Positions 49,679 through 59,023 of a stretch of 64,000 nucleotides of DNA are shown piece by piece. The notes beneath the pieces were generated by a model. The model was not told the origin of the DNA, searched no databases, and was given only the letters and a program-made list of their open reading frames with translations. The translations under genes and the position numbers were made by a program. Origin of the DNA: an uncultured Alphaproteobacteria bacterium (GTDB lineage: Bacteria > Pseudomonadota > Alphaproteobacteria > HIMB59 > GCA-002718135); contig CACBLW010000006.1 in the NCBI GenBank assembly GCA_902540265.1, positions 26,592 through 90,591 of the forward strand, given 5' to 3'. How positions within the stretch are numbered: position 1 is the stretch's first letter; each line of letters starts with the position of its first letter.

Positions 49679-49845
49679 TATTATTTTAACTATAGTTAAT
49701 AATTTTCTCCCAAACCATGAAAATAAAAAAATTCAAAGACTAATTATATAAATAACCACTATTTTTCTTATAAATTACATTAATTTTTTTTGAATTCGTA
49801 TGGGTTCGTGTTATCAATATTATATTAAATTTAATTGGAGGAATT

Positions 49846-51096
49846 ATGAAAAGAATATTGGCTATTTTTCTTTTTGTTACTTCAGCTTCATTTACTGTAA
49901 ATTCAGCAGAATTGAAGTTCATATGCTATCAAGATATTAATGAATGTGATACTATTGCAGACATGGCTAAGTCATGGGAAGCATCAACTGGTCATACATT
50001 AAATATTGAAACAGTTGGATATGAAGTAATAAGAGAACAACTAGAAAATCAATTAGAATCAGGTGCTGCACCAGATTTAGCTAGAGTAACAAATTTAGGA
50101 GGATTAAATAAATTCTATTTAGACCTAAAACCTTATGTTGACTCTTCATATTGGGAAGCAAATTATGGTGCAACACTTCCTTGGTACAGAAAACCTTCAG
50201 GTGATGATGGTATTTACGGTTGGCAAACTCAATTAACTGTTACAGGGCCTTACGTAAATGTTACAATGTTTGAAGATGCAGGCGTTGATATGCCTGAAGA
50301 AGGTGCTACATGGGACGACTGGGCTGAAGCCTTAAGACAAGTAAAATCCGAACTTGGTTTAACAGCAGGTCTTGCATTAGATCGAACTGCACATAGATGG
50401 GCTGGACCAGCTTTTTCTTATGGAGCAAAGTTTCACGAAAATGGAACACCGATTTTAGTTGATGAAGGATTTAGAAAATTTTCTGAGGTATTTGTTGGAT
50501 GGCATGAAGAAGGATTAATGCCTGCTGAAGGTTGGCCTGCAGGTGCAGGTACTTCTTACAGAAATGCCGCTCCTTTATTCCTAGATGGAACAGTTGCAAT
50601 GCACATGTCGGGTTCATGGATGCTAGGAAACTATGACACTAACATCACAGATTTTGAGTGGAAGGTAGTACCTATTCCTTGTGGTCCAGGTGGATGTGGA
50701 GCAATGCCAGGTGGATCAGGTATAGTTGCATTTAAATCAACACAACATCCAGAGGCTGCAGCATCATTTATCGATTTTATGTCACAAACAGAAAATGCTG
50801 AAAAATTTGCTGCTTCTACAAGTAACATTACTGCTCACCAAGGTTTACAAAAATCTGGTATAGATTATACGGGTGTTAGTCCTAATGTTGCTGAAGGTCT
50901 TGCAATTTTTGCAGCAAATGCAGGAAAAGCAGCAGATACAACCCCTCAAGCTTATTGGTTCCAAGGTTATAATAAAAACTTTGCAATATATGGGATTGTT
51001 CCTGATTATATCACTAAAGCAATTACAGGAGAGATGACTCTTGATGAAGCTTTGGCAGCAATTGATGCAGATGTAGCTGCGAAAATTGCTGAATAA
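49846..51096 (+). CDS. ABC transporter sugar-type substrate-binding protein (family 1)
   Basis: 416 aa; signal peptide MKRILAIFLFVTSASFTVNSAE, EVIREQLENQLESGAAPDLARV, LFLDGTVAMHMSGSWMLGNY, HPEAAASFIDFM. Confidence 0.92.
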   Translation: MKRILAIFLFVTSASFTVNSAELKFICYQDINECDTIADMAKSWEASTGHTLNIETVGYEVIREQLENQLESGAAPDLARVTNLGGLNKFYLDLKPYVDSSYWEANYGATLPWYRKPSGDDGIYGWQTQLTVTGPYVNVTMFEDAGVDMPEEGATWDDWAEALRQVKSELGLTAGLALDRTAHRWAGPAFSYGAKFHENGTPILVDEGFRKFSEVFVGWHEEGLMPAEGWPAGAGTSYRNAAPLFLDGTVAMHMSGSWMLGNYDTNITDFEWKVVPIPCGPGGCGAMPGGSGIVAFKSTQHPEAAASFIDFMSQTENAEKFAASTSNITAHQGLQKSGIDYTGVSPNVAEGLAIFAANAGKAADTTPQAYWFQGYNKNFAIYGIVPDYITKAITGEMTLDEALAAIDADVAAKIAE

Positions 51097-51106
51097 ATTT
51101 TTAATT

Positions 51107-51133
51107 CTAAGGCCGATTTAAAATCGGCCTTAG
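51107..51133 (+). terminator. Perfect 27-nt inverted repeat between sugar solute-binding protein and permease genes; no T-tract, so possibly an mRNA-stabilising hairpin
   Basis: CTAAGGCCGATTT-A-AAATCGGCCTTAG. Confidence 0.7.
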
Positions 51134-51141
51134 CTAAATTA

Positions 51142-52197
51142 ATGTCTGAAAATATATTAAATCTTAACTACTGGTATTTTGTAATATTTATTTATTTGTT
51201 TATTGGATTTTTACTATCCAAAGGAGTCATTGGAAATATTTCTAGACTTATGTCAGTTATTGGATGGCCAATAGAATTAGCACAAAGACTAAGTGGTACA
51301 AAAAGTTTACCATACTTGTTTTTATTTCCTAACATATTAATTTTTGGTCTTTTTACTTTTTTACCACTTTTTATGAATTTTGGATTTTCGGTAACCGATG
51401 GAGAAAGTATAAACTTTTCTTCAAGAGATTACTCTGGCTCAGATAATTTATCTAGAATAATTTTAGAAACACAAATTGATACCGGTATTGAAAATATGGA
51501 GGATGATAAGTTTAAAGCTTCAATAGCAGATACATTCATATTTGTCTTATTTCAAGTTCCTATAATGATCGTGGTAGCATTAATAACAGCAGTTGTTCTC
51601 AATAGAGAAATAGTAGGAAGAGCTTTTTGGCGAGCTGTATACTTTTATCCAGTCATGCTTAGCCCAGTCGTAGTTGCTTTTCTTTGGACTTTAATTCTAA
51701 AAAGACAAGGATTATTGTCTCAAACTTTAATGGAATGGAATTGGATTGACCAACCTATTCAATGGTTAACAGATCCTTCATGGACAATGTTTTGGTCAGT
51801 ATTTATTTATACTTGGGCTCACTTAGGATTTTATATGTTAATTTTATTAGCTGGCTTACAATCAATTCCAAAAGATTTATATGAAGCTGCAGAAATGGAT
51901 GGAACATCAGATCAGAGGGCATTTTGGAGAATTACCCTTCCTCTTTTAATGCCTATTCTTTTAGTTGTTACAGTTTTATCTTTAATAAAAGCTTTTCAGG
52001 CTTTCGAAGAATTATTTGCATTACAAGTTGGCTGGATTTCATTAGTTTCATACATTTTTGAAACAGCTGGTTTAAGAGGTCAGAAAACGACTTTTGGATT
52101 AGGCATTGCTGCCATGGCATCTTTACTAGTTGCTTTATTGTTAATTCTTTTATCATTACTACAATTTTATTTGACCAGAAGGCAGGTTAAACTTTGA
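51142..52197 (+). CDS. ABC transporter permease (UgpA/MalF-like)
   Basis: 351 aa; LPYLFLFPNILIFGLFTFLPLFMNFGFSVTDG, DLYEAAEMDGTSDQRAFWRITLPLLMPILLVVTV. Confidence 0.92.
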   Translation: MSENILNLNYWYFVIFIYLFIGFLLSKGVIGNISRLMSVIGWPIELAQRLSGTKSLPYLFLFPNILIFGLFTFLPLFMNFGFSVTDGESINFSSRDYSGSDNLSRIILETQIDTGIENMEDDKFKASIADTFIFVLFQVPIMIVVALITAVVLNREIVGRAFWRAVYFYPVMLSPVVVAFLWTLILKRQGLLSQTLMEWNWIDQPIQWLTDPSWTMFWSVFIYTWAHLGFYMLILLAGLQSIPKDLYEAAEMDGTSDQRAFWRITLPLLMPILLVVTVLSLIKAFQAFEELFALQVGWISLVSYIFETAGLRGQKTTFGLGIAAMASLLVALLLILLSLLQFYLTRRQVKL

Positions 52198-53633
52198 GTG
52201 CTGTAATCAAATTTTTTTCGAGAACCCATGGAAAAAATAAACTTTCTTTTATTGATTGGATTGCTTATCTTTATCTTTTTTTAGGATTTCTAATTATTTT
52301 CTTACCTGTATTGTGGTTACTATTAAATTCTATAAAATCTCAATTTTTACTTCAAAAATTAGATACTAACTTATTACCTTTAGATTATGATAGAGTTGTA
52401 AGAGCAACAGTTTTCGGGCCAGATGGAAAGGAAATCTTTATAATTAAAGATCTTCCAGATTGGGTAATATATTGGAATGAATTGAGAGATGAAGATAAAA
52501 AAGAAGTTAATGACCCTAATCTTTTCATTTCAAAATTTGAAGGCAAAGAATATTATGCTTTAAGAACTCATTTAGGATTAGTTTCTGATCATGCCAAGGA
52601 ACTTATCGAAGAAAAAAATTTTCCTGAGTGGTTAATAAAATATCCAAGTATGTTTCCTGATGCAAAAAAAGAATATAATCCCGAAGAATATTTAATAAAT
52701 TTAAATGAGGAGGAAGTTAGACTTTTATCAGAATTTCTTGGTTTAAAGCCCTATAAGCCTAATGGATTTACCTCTCAAATTTTAATTTCAGCAAAAAATA
52801 AAGAAACTAATGAAATTGAGGAATATTCAGTAAGCAGATTAAACACAAATAAAGATACTGTTAATGCTAGGCTAATTTCAAATCCTCAGGGTGGTATTGT
52901 TAAGATTCCTACTGATGATATAATCGTTAATAAAAAACTTCGACCTTCTTGGATTAATTATTCTGACCCTTTAACAAATAATGTAAGAGGTATGAGTTTT
53001 GATGCAATCAAGTGTTTGAACAATTCAGTTTTTGTAACAATTATTGCAACAATTATCACGGTTTTAATAAATTCAATGGCAGCATTTGCTTTGTCAAAAT
53101 ATAAGTTCAATGGACAAATAATATTTTTCATTATTATTCTCGCAACTCTAATGGTTCCAGCTTCGGTTTTAATTGTTGGTATATTTAAAATGGTTTCTGT
53201 GACTGGCTTAAATGGAACTTTATGGGGAGTTATTATACCTGGAGCTGCAACCCCTACTGGTGTATTTATGTTACGCCAATATATGTTAACTATTCCAGAC
53301 GAACTTCTTGAAGCTGCAAGAATGGATGCTGCTAGCGAATGGAGTATTTATTGGAGAATAGTCTTTCCACTCTCATTACCAGCGATAGCAGTTCTTGCAA
53401 TCTTATCAATTATTTGGAGATGGAACGATTTAATTTTACCAATGATAGCAGTATCAACTACAAAAACTGCATATACTATTCAATTATGTCTTCTAGATTT
53501 TCAAGGTGAATATGTAGCTCAAGAGCATTACAGATTGGCAATGACAGTTGTCAGTCTTATACCAACGACTTTAGTATTTGTTTTTCTACAACGATATATT
53601 ACTACTGGCATCGCTAACACAGGAATTAAATAA
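52194..53633 (+). CDS. ABC transporter permease (UgpE/MalG-like) with a roughly 200-aa insertion after TM1
   Basis: 479 aa; C-terminal DELLEAARMDAASEWSIYWRIVFPLSLPAIAVLAILS; charged hydrophilic segment between TM1 (FLIIFLPVLWLLL) and NSVFVTIIATIITVLINSMAAFALS. Confidence 0.9.
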   Translation: MSAVIKFFSRTHGKNKLSFIDWIAYLYLFLGFLIIFLPVLWLLLNSIKSQFLLQKLDTNLLPLDYDRVVRATVFGPDGKEIFIIKDLPDWVIYWNELRDEDKKEVNDPNLFISKFEGKEYYALRTHLGLVSDHAKELIEEKNFPEWLIKYPSMFPDAKKEYNPEEYLINLNEEEVRLLSEFLGLKPYKPNGFTSQILISAKNKETNEIEEYSVSRLNTNKDTVNARLISNPQGGIVKIPTDDIIVNKKLRPSWINYSDPLTNNVRGMSFDAIKCLNNSVFVTIIATIITVLINSMAAFALSKYKFNGQIIFFIIILATLMVPASVLIVGIFKMVSVTGLNGTLWGVIIPGAATPTGVFMLRQYMLTIPDELLEAARMDAASEWSIYWRIVFPLSLPAIAVLAILSIIWRWNDLILPMIAVSTTKTAYTIQLCLLDFQGEYVAQEHYRLAMTVVSLIPTTLVFVFLQRYITTGIANTGIK

Positions 53634-53635
53634 TT

Positions 53636-54658
53636 ATGGCAACTTTAGAATTAAAACAAGTAAGAAAAAATTATGGAAACTTGGAAGTAATTCACGGCAT
53701 TGATTTATTTATTAATAATGGAGAGTTTTGTGTATTAGTAGGCCCATCAGGGTGTGGCAAATCTACATTATTAAGAATGATTGCTGGATTAGAACAGATT
53801 ACAAAGGGTGATATTTTAATCGATGAACAAGTAGTAAATAATATTTCTGCAGCAAGAAGAGGTTTAGCAATGGTTTTTCAATCCTATGCTTTGTATCCTC
53901 ATATGAGTGTTAGACAAAATTTAGCTTTTGGACTGGAAAACTTAAAAATGGAAGTAGATGAAATTGATAAACGAATTTTAGAAGCTGCAAGACTACTTAG
54001 AATGGAAGAATATTTACAGAGAAAACCAGGCCAATTATCTGGCGGTCAAAAACAACGAGTTGCAATTGGCAGAGCAATTGTAAGAGAACCATCAATATAC
54101 TTATTTGACGAACCACTTTCTAATTTAGATGCTGAACTTAGAGTTGCAACACGAGTTGAGTTAAAAGCATTACATGCAAGATTAGGTAATACTATGATTT
54201 ACGTAACTCATGATCAAGTAGAAGCAATGACAATGGCTGATAAAATCGTTGTAATGAATGACGGTATTATTGAGCAAGTTGGAGCACCTTTGGAATTATA
54301 TAACAAACCATCTAATAAGTTTGTAGCCGGTTTTATTGGTTCACCAAAAATGAATTTTATACAATTTGACTATCTTCCAAATTCTTTAAAAGAAATAGCA
54401 CCGTCTAACTCTACAAGTCTTGGAATAAGACCTGAACATCTATCAATTAAAGACGAAAATTCGTTATCACTAAATGTTGAAACAGTTGAGCAATTAGGTT
54501 CTGATAGTTTTTTGTATGGAACAACCTCAGGTGAACAAAAAATTTCAATAAAACTTAATTATCAAACTGATATTCAGGCCAATCAAACAATTAAGGTTGG
54601 GTTTAAGCTAGATGATGCTCATTGGTTTGATAAAGATGGTATTGCTCTAACATCTTGA
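53636..54658 (+). CDS. ABC transporter ATP-binding protein (UgpC/MalK-like)
   Basis: 340 aa; GPSGCGKSTLLRMIAGLE, LSGGQKQRVAIGRAIVREPSIYLFDEPLSNLDAELR, VTHDQVEAMTMADKI, TOBE-like C-terminus. Confidence 0.95.
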   Translation: MATLELKQVRKNYGNLEVIHGIDLFINNGEFCVLVGPSGCGKSTLLRMIAGLEQITKGDILIDEQVVNNISAARRGLAMVFQSYALYPHMSVRQNLAFGLENLKMEVDEIDKRILEAARLLRMEEYLQRKPGQLSGGQKQRVAIGRAIVREPSIYLFDEPLSNLDAELRVATRVELKALHARLGNTMIYVTHDQVEAMTMADKIVVMNDGIIEQVGAPLELYNKPSNKFVAGFIGSPKMNFIQFDYLPNSLKEIAPSNSTSLGIRPEHLSIKDENSLSLNVETVEQLGSDSFLYGTTSGEQKISIKLNYQTDIQANQTIKVGFKLDDAHWFDKDGIALTS

Positions 54659-57036
54659 AAAAATTTGATAAAATTTTAAGTTGTAAAGTATTCAAAAAAA
54701 AGGTCCTATTTAATTTAGAGCATAATTGGGGATTTTATATTGCAATATCAAATGATAATATTATCAACTTTGAATTATTTGATAAAAATAATAAAAAAGT
54801 TTTACCAAAAATAATTAATGAAAAAAATTATATTTATGAAAATACAAATGTCTCAAAATATAAAAACTATTATGTAATTAAATCACAACTTACTAAAATA
54901 AAGGTTCATGATAATCCTTTTCGAATAACAGTTTATAGAAAAATTAGAAATAATTGGCAAGAAATCTGCTCTGATAGAGAAACTGGTTCTTGGTATTGGA
55001 ATGAAGAGAAAAATGAGACAATTCATTATCAAAATAGATATTCTTATAATAATATTTATGGTCTTGGTGAGAAAACTGGTAATTTAGAAAAATCATATAG
55101 AAGATATATATTATCCCAAAAAGATGCACTGGGTTACAATGGAGAAAAGAGCGATCCTCTCTATAAATCTTTTCCTTGGTTATACATAATAAATAAAAAT
55201 AATAGAAATTGTGATTATGGACTTTTATATAATACTTTAGGTTATGGTGTTGTTGATTTAGGAAGTGAACATTCAAATTATCATCATCCTTATAGATATG
55301 CAAATTTCCAAAATAAAGGAATTCAACTTTTTATTTTTATAAATAATAAACAATCTATTATTTCTTCTCTTAATAATTTTATTGGCCCAAGATATTTTCC
55401 ACCAAAATGGAGTTTAGGTTTTCAATTTTCTTCTATGGAAATTGCTGACGATGAAAATTCACAAAAGTTGTACTTAGAATTTTTAAATAAATGTAAAGAA
55501 TTAAAAATTCCATTAAGTAGCTTGCACTTTGGCTCTGGATATACTTTGCATGGTAAGAAAAGATATATGTTTAAATGGAATAAAAAAAAATTTCCTCAAC
55601 CAAAATTATTTTTAGATAAAATTAAACAATACGGTATACACCTTACTGCTAATTTAAAACCAGCAATATTAACTTCACACCCATTATATAGAAAAGGAGT
55701 AAAAGAGAAAATTTTCATATCAGATAACAATAATAAACCTCTTGTAATTCAATTTTGGGATGAAACTGCGAGTATAATTGATTTTACAAAAAAAACGGGA
55801 TCCACTTGGTGGAAAAAATATGTTACAAAATACATTTTATCAAATGGCTTTGATGCAATTTGGAATGACAACAATGAATATGATCTAGAAGGCAAAGATG
55901 CTTACTCATTATATTTAAATAAAAAAGTTAAAACAAGTTCATTGCTACCGTTACAAGCTATCCTAATGTCAAAGGCTAGTTCTCAAGCTACAAGAAACTA
56001 CTATCCAAGAATAAGAAATCATGGAGTTACCAGATCTGGCACATTAGGAATTCAACGTTACGTAGAAACATGGACAGGCGATAACTATACATCTTGGCAT
56101 TCATTAAAGTGGAGTGCATCTATAGGGTTAGGCCTTTCTCTGTCTGGAATTGGATTTTTTGGACATGATATAGGTGGATTTACTGGTAAAAAAACTTCAA
56201 GAGAATTAATGATACGTTCTCTTCAACTCATGTTATTTCATCCTCGATTTCATATGAATTCATGGAAGCCAAATACTAAAAAACAAAGTAAAAATAAAAA
56301 TATACTTAATCTAAATAATACTAATTTACCTTGGCTATATAATGATACTATACCAGCTGTTAGAAAATTAATTCAATTACGATATCAACTACTGCCAATT
56401 CTTTATTCAGCAATATGGCGTTTTTATAAAGAAGGTGAGCCAGTAATAAGGCCATTATTTTTAGATTTCCCAGAGAAAGAACATTTTGAACAAGAAGAAG
56501 TTTTTTCTATAAATGAAAGAATTATTGTAGCTCCTGTTTTAGTAAAAAAAAGAAATAGAATAAAAGTTTTCCTTCCTTTTTGTAGAGAAGGTTGGTTTGA
56601 TTATTTTAATTTAAAATTAATTTCTAATGGTGGATGGGTTAATATTAATGCACCAATTAATAAACTGCCCATAATTATCAGAGGTGGTACAGTAATACCC
56701 AAATTAAAAATAAATTTTTACGAACCTCATTTAGCTCCAATAAACGAAATAGTAATTTTTCCTTCTTTAACTGATATCTCTTTTAAACAAAAAAATTTAC
56801 CATTAATATTTGATGATGGAAAAACAATTGATTACGAAATAAATAAAAATTTGATATTAACTCCTGTAATTAAATTGAAAAAAAATAAACTATCACTTTT
56901 ATTTAATTTAGAGGGAAAAGGAAAAATACAGAAAGAACAAATTATATTAAAGTATCCAAATTCCTGTGATTTAATTTTAAAAAATTGTTTGAACTACTTT
57001 AAAATAAAATCCTATAACTATAAAATCAAAAAATAA
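54655..57036 (+). CDS. Glycoside hydrolase family 31 (alpha-glucosidase-like)
   Basis: 793 aa; nucleophile region GFDAIWNDNNEYD, acid/base region ETWTGDNYTSWHSLKWSASIGLGLSLSGIGFFGHDIGGF; TTG start overlapping the malK-like stop (TTGA). Confidence 0.9.
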   Translation: MKKFDKILSCKVFKKKVLFNLEHNWGFYIAISNDNIINFELFDKNNKKVLPKIINEKNYIYENTNVSKYKNYYVIKSQLTKIKVHDNPFRITVYRKIRNNWQEICSDRETGSWYWNEEKNETIHYQNRYSYNNIYGLGEKTGNLEKSYRRYILSQKDALGYNGEKSDPLYKSFPWLYIINKNNRNCDYGLLYNTLGYGVVDLGSEHSNYHHPYRYANFQNKGIQLFIFINNKQSIISSLNNFIGPRYFPPKWSLGFQFSSMEIADDENSQKLYLEFLNKCKELKIPLSSLHFGSGYTLHGKKRYMFKWNKKKFPQPKLFLDKIKQYGIHLTANLKPAILTSHPLYRKGVKEKIFISDNNNKPLVIQFWDETASIIDFTKKTGSTWWKKYVTKYILSNGFDAIWNDNNEYDLEGKDAYSLYLNKKVKTSSLLPLQAILMSKASSQATRNYYPRIRNHGVTRSGTLGIQRYVETWTGDNYTSWHSLKWSASIGLGLSLSGIGFFGHDIGGFTGKKTSRELMIRSLQLMLFHPRFHMNSWKPNTKKQSKNKNILNLNNTNLPWLYNDTIPAVRKLIQLRYQLLPILYSAIWRFYKEGEPVIRPLFLDFPEKEHFEQEEVFSINERIIVAPVLVKKRNRIKVFLPFCREGWFDYFNLKLISNGGWVNINAPINKLPIIIRGGTVIPKLKINFYEPHLAPINEIVIFPSLTDISFKQKNLPLIFDDGKTIDYEINKNLILTPVIKLKKNKLSLLFNLEGKGKIQKEQIILKYPNSCDLILKNCLNYFKIKSYNYKIKK

Positions 57037-57041
57037 TTTGT

Positions 57042-58244
57042 ATGAAAAATTTAAAACAAACTATAAATGAGATTGTTAATGAAACTGAGATTTTTGATAT
57101 TCATACCCATCTTTTTCCAGCTGAATTTAAAAAATATCATCTTTCAGGTATAAGTGAAGTTTTAAATTATCATTATTTAATTGCAGAATTATTCACTACA
57201 ACAAATATAAATATAAAAAAATTTTATAGATTAACAAATGAAGAGAAATCAAACATAATTTGGGAAGAATTATTTAGGAAAAGAACTCCTATTTCTGAAG
57301 CCTGTAAGGGCATCCTAACAATTTTGTCACAGTTATCAATTGATTATATCTCAAAGTCATTTGATGAAATAAATAATGAATACTCCAATCTAAATTTAAC
57401 TGATTTACAAATATTTAAAATCAGTAAAATCACAAAAGTTGTAATGACTAACAACCCATTTGATAAATCAGAATGGCAATTATTCAATAATAAAAAATGG
57501 GATACAAAAAAATACCTAGCCTCACTTCGTCTAGATGACATATTTACCAATTTAGATAAATGTTTAGATATTTGTAAAAAAAATATTGATCATTTTGATA
57601 ACGAAAATGACTTAATAATTAAATATTTAGAAAAAGTGTATTTAGAATCTAAACCTGTTTATGCAGCATTGTCCTTAAATAATCTACAATTAAAATCTTT
57701 TTTAAAAAATAGATTTATACCAGATATTTTTAAATGGCTTGAAAGAAAAAATATTCCTTTATCCTTACTTTTAGGCGTTAAAAGACAAGTTAATAGAGAA
57801 TTTCTCCTTGCTGGAGACGGTATAGACAAAGTTGATTTAAATAATCTTAGTGAAATATGTAATCAATATCCAAATAATAAAATACTTTGTTCATGTTTAT
57901 CTTTAAATGATCAACATGAATTAACGGTATTAGCAAGAAAACATCAGAACCTTAAAATTTTTGGTTTTTGGTGGTTTATGAACCAACCTAGTTTAATTAA
58001 ATTAATTTTAAATTTAAGAATTGAATTATTGGGATTAAATTTTATTCCACAGCACTCTGATGCAAGAGTCACAGATCAATTAATTTATAAATGGTTTCAT
58101 TTTAAAGTATTATTAAGCAACGTCCTATATGATCATTATAAGGAAATTCAGCTAAAAAATTTTAAAATTTCTGAAAATCAAATTAGTGACGATGTATCAA
58201 AACTCTTTTATAAAAATACTCAAAATTTTCTAAATTTAAGTTAA
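57042..58244 (+). CDS. uxaC: Glucuronate (uronate) isomerase family protein
   Basis: 400 aa; FDIHTHLFPAEF near the N-terminus, VVMTNNPFD, LLGVKRQVN, FGFWWFMNQPSLI, LNFIPQHSDARVTDQLIYKW. Confidence 0.8.
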   Translation: MKNLKQTINEIVNETEIFDIHTHLFPAEFKKYHLSGISEVLNYHYLIAELFTTTNINIKKFYRLTNEEKSNIIWEELFRKRTPISEACKGILTILSQLSIDYISKSFDEINNEYSNLNLTDLQIFKISKITKVVMTNNPFDKSEWQLFNNKKWDTKKYLASLRLDDIFTNLDKCLDICKKNIDHFDNENDLIIKYLEKVYLESKPVYAALSLNNLQLKSFLKNRFIPDIFKWLERKNIPLSLLLGVKRQVNREFLLAGDGIDKVDLNNLSEICNQYPNNKILCSCLSLNDQHELTVLARKHQNLKIFGFWWFMNQPSLIKLILNLRIELLGLNFIPQHSDARVTDQLIYKWFHFKVLLSNVLYDHYKEIQLKNFKISENQISDDVSKLFYKNTQNFLNLS

Positions 58245-58993
58245 CTTAAAATAGGATCTTTAACTGGAATTATAGGAACACCACCAGGTGACTGTTCAGT
58301 TCCTGAGATTTCTATTGTACTTATATTGCTTCTCCATCTTACACTTAATGAAAACATAATTGCATCTGCTATGTCTCTTGGTTCAAGAAGTGTAAAACCA
58401 GACATAAATTTTTTTGCTTTATCTTTGTTTTTAAAAGCAGATTTTCCAAAATTTGTTTTGGTTCTTCCTGGACAAATTTCTGATACTTTAACTCTTGAAC
58501 CACTAAGTTCTATTCTTAGACTTTGAGCTATCCTATGAATAGCCCCTTTTTGCCCTCCATATACCGAACTAATTTGAGGATATAACCCAGCAAGGGATCC
58601 CATTAAAACAACATGACCTTTTCTTCTTTTTATCATACCTGGTACAATTGCTTTTAGGGTATGAAGATAAGATTCAACATTCAATTTTGTTGAAACTTCT
58701 ATATCTTCTCTTGAAGCTTTTAATATACCCTCAGCACCTCTTCCTATTCCGGCATTACAAATAATGATATCAATTTTAAGATTACTGAGTTTATTATAAA
58801 TTTTATCTGTATCAAAAAGATTCATTTGAATAATATTAAATTTATGTTTCCTTTTTAATTTTTCTAATTTTGATACATCTTTATCAAGTGCATATATTGT
58901 TATATTTTCATTAAAAAATCTTTTTAATGTTTCTAGACCAATTCCACTTGATGCACCTGTTATTAAAACACTTTTATAAATTTTATTGATCAT
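58241..58993 (-). CDS. Short-chain dehydrogenase/reductase
   Basis: 250 aa; SVLITGASSGIGLETLKRFF, ICNAGIGRGAEG, VYGGQKGAIHRIAQSLRIEL. Confidence 0.88.
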   Translation of the reverse strand: MINKIYKSVLITGASSGIGLETLKRFFNENITIYALDKDVSKLEKLKRKHKFNIIQMNLFDTDKIYNKLSNLKIDIIICNAGIGRGAEGILKASREDIEVSTKLNVESYLHTLKAIVPGMIKRRKGHVVLMGSLAGLYPQISSVYGGQKGAIHRIAQSLRIELSGSRVKVSEICPGRTKTNFGKSAFKNKDKAKKFMSGFTLLEPRDIADAIMFSLSVRWRSNISTIEISGTEQSPGGVPIIPVKDPILS

Positions 58994-59023
58994 CTTTCCT
59001 TAAAGTATATTTTATTTAACAAT

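Noticed and set aside
54944-55303. Minus-strand 119-aa ORF inside the GH31 gene
   Set aside because: Antisense, Tyr/His-rich composition produced by AT-rich reverse frame; no family resemblance.
54655-57036. GH31 as a sulfoquinovosidase completing a sulfoquinovose pathway with the ComDE/YihV-like genes
   Set aside because: The region aligned to the sulfoquinovosidase Q-D-W...R-x-x-W signature reads HFGSGYTLHGKKRYMFKWNKKKFP, so the diagnostic pattern is missing; it fits an ordinary alpha-glucosidase-like GH31.
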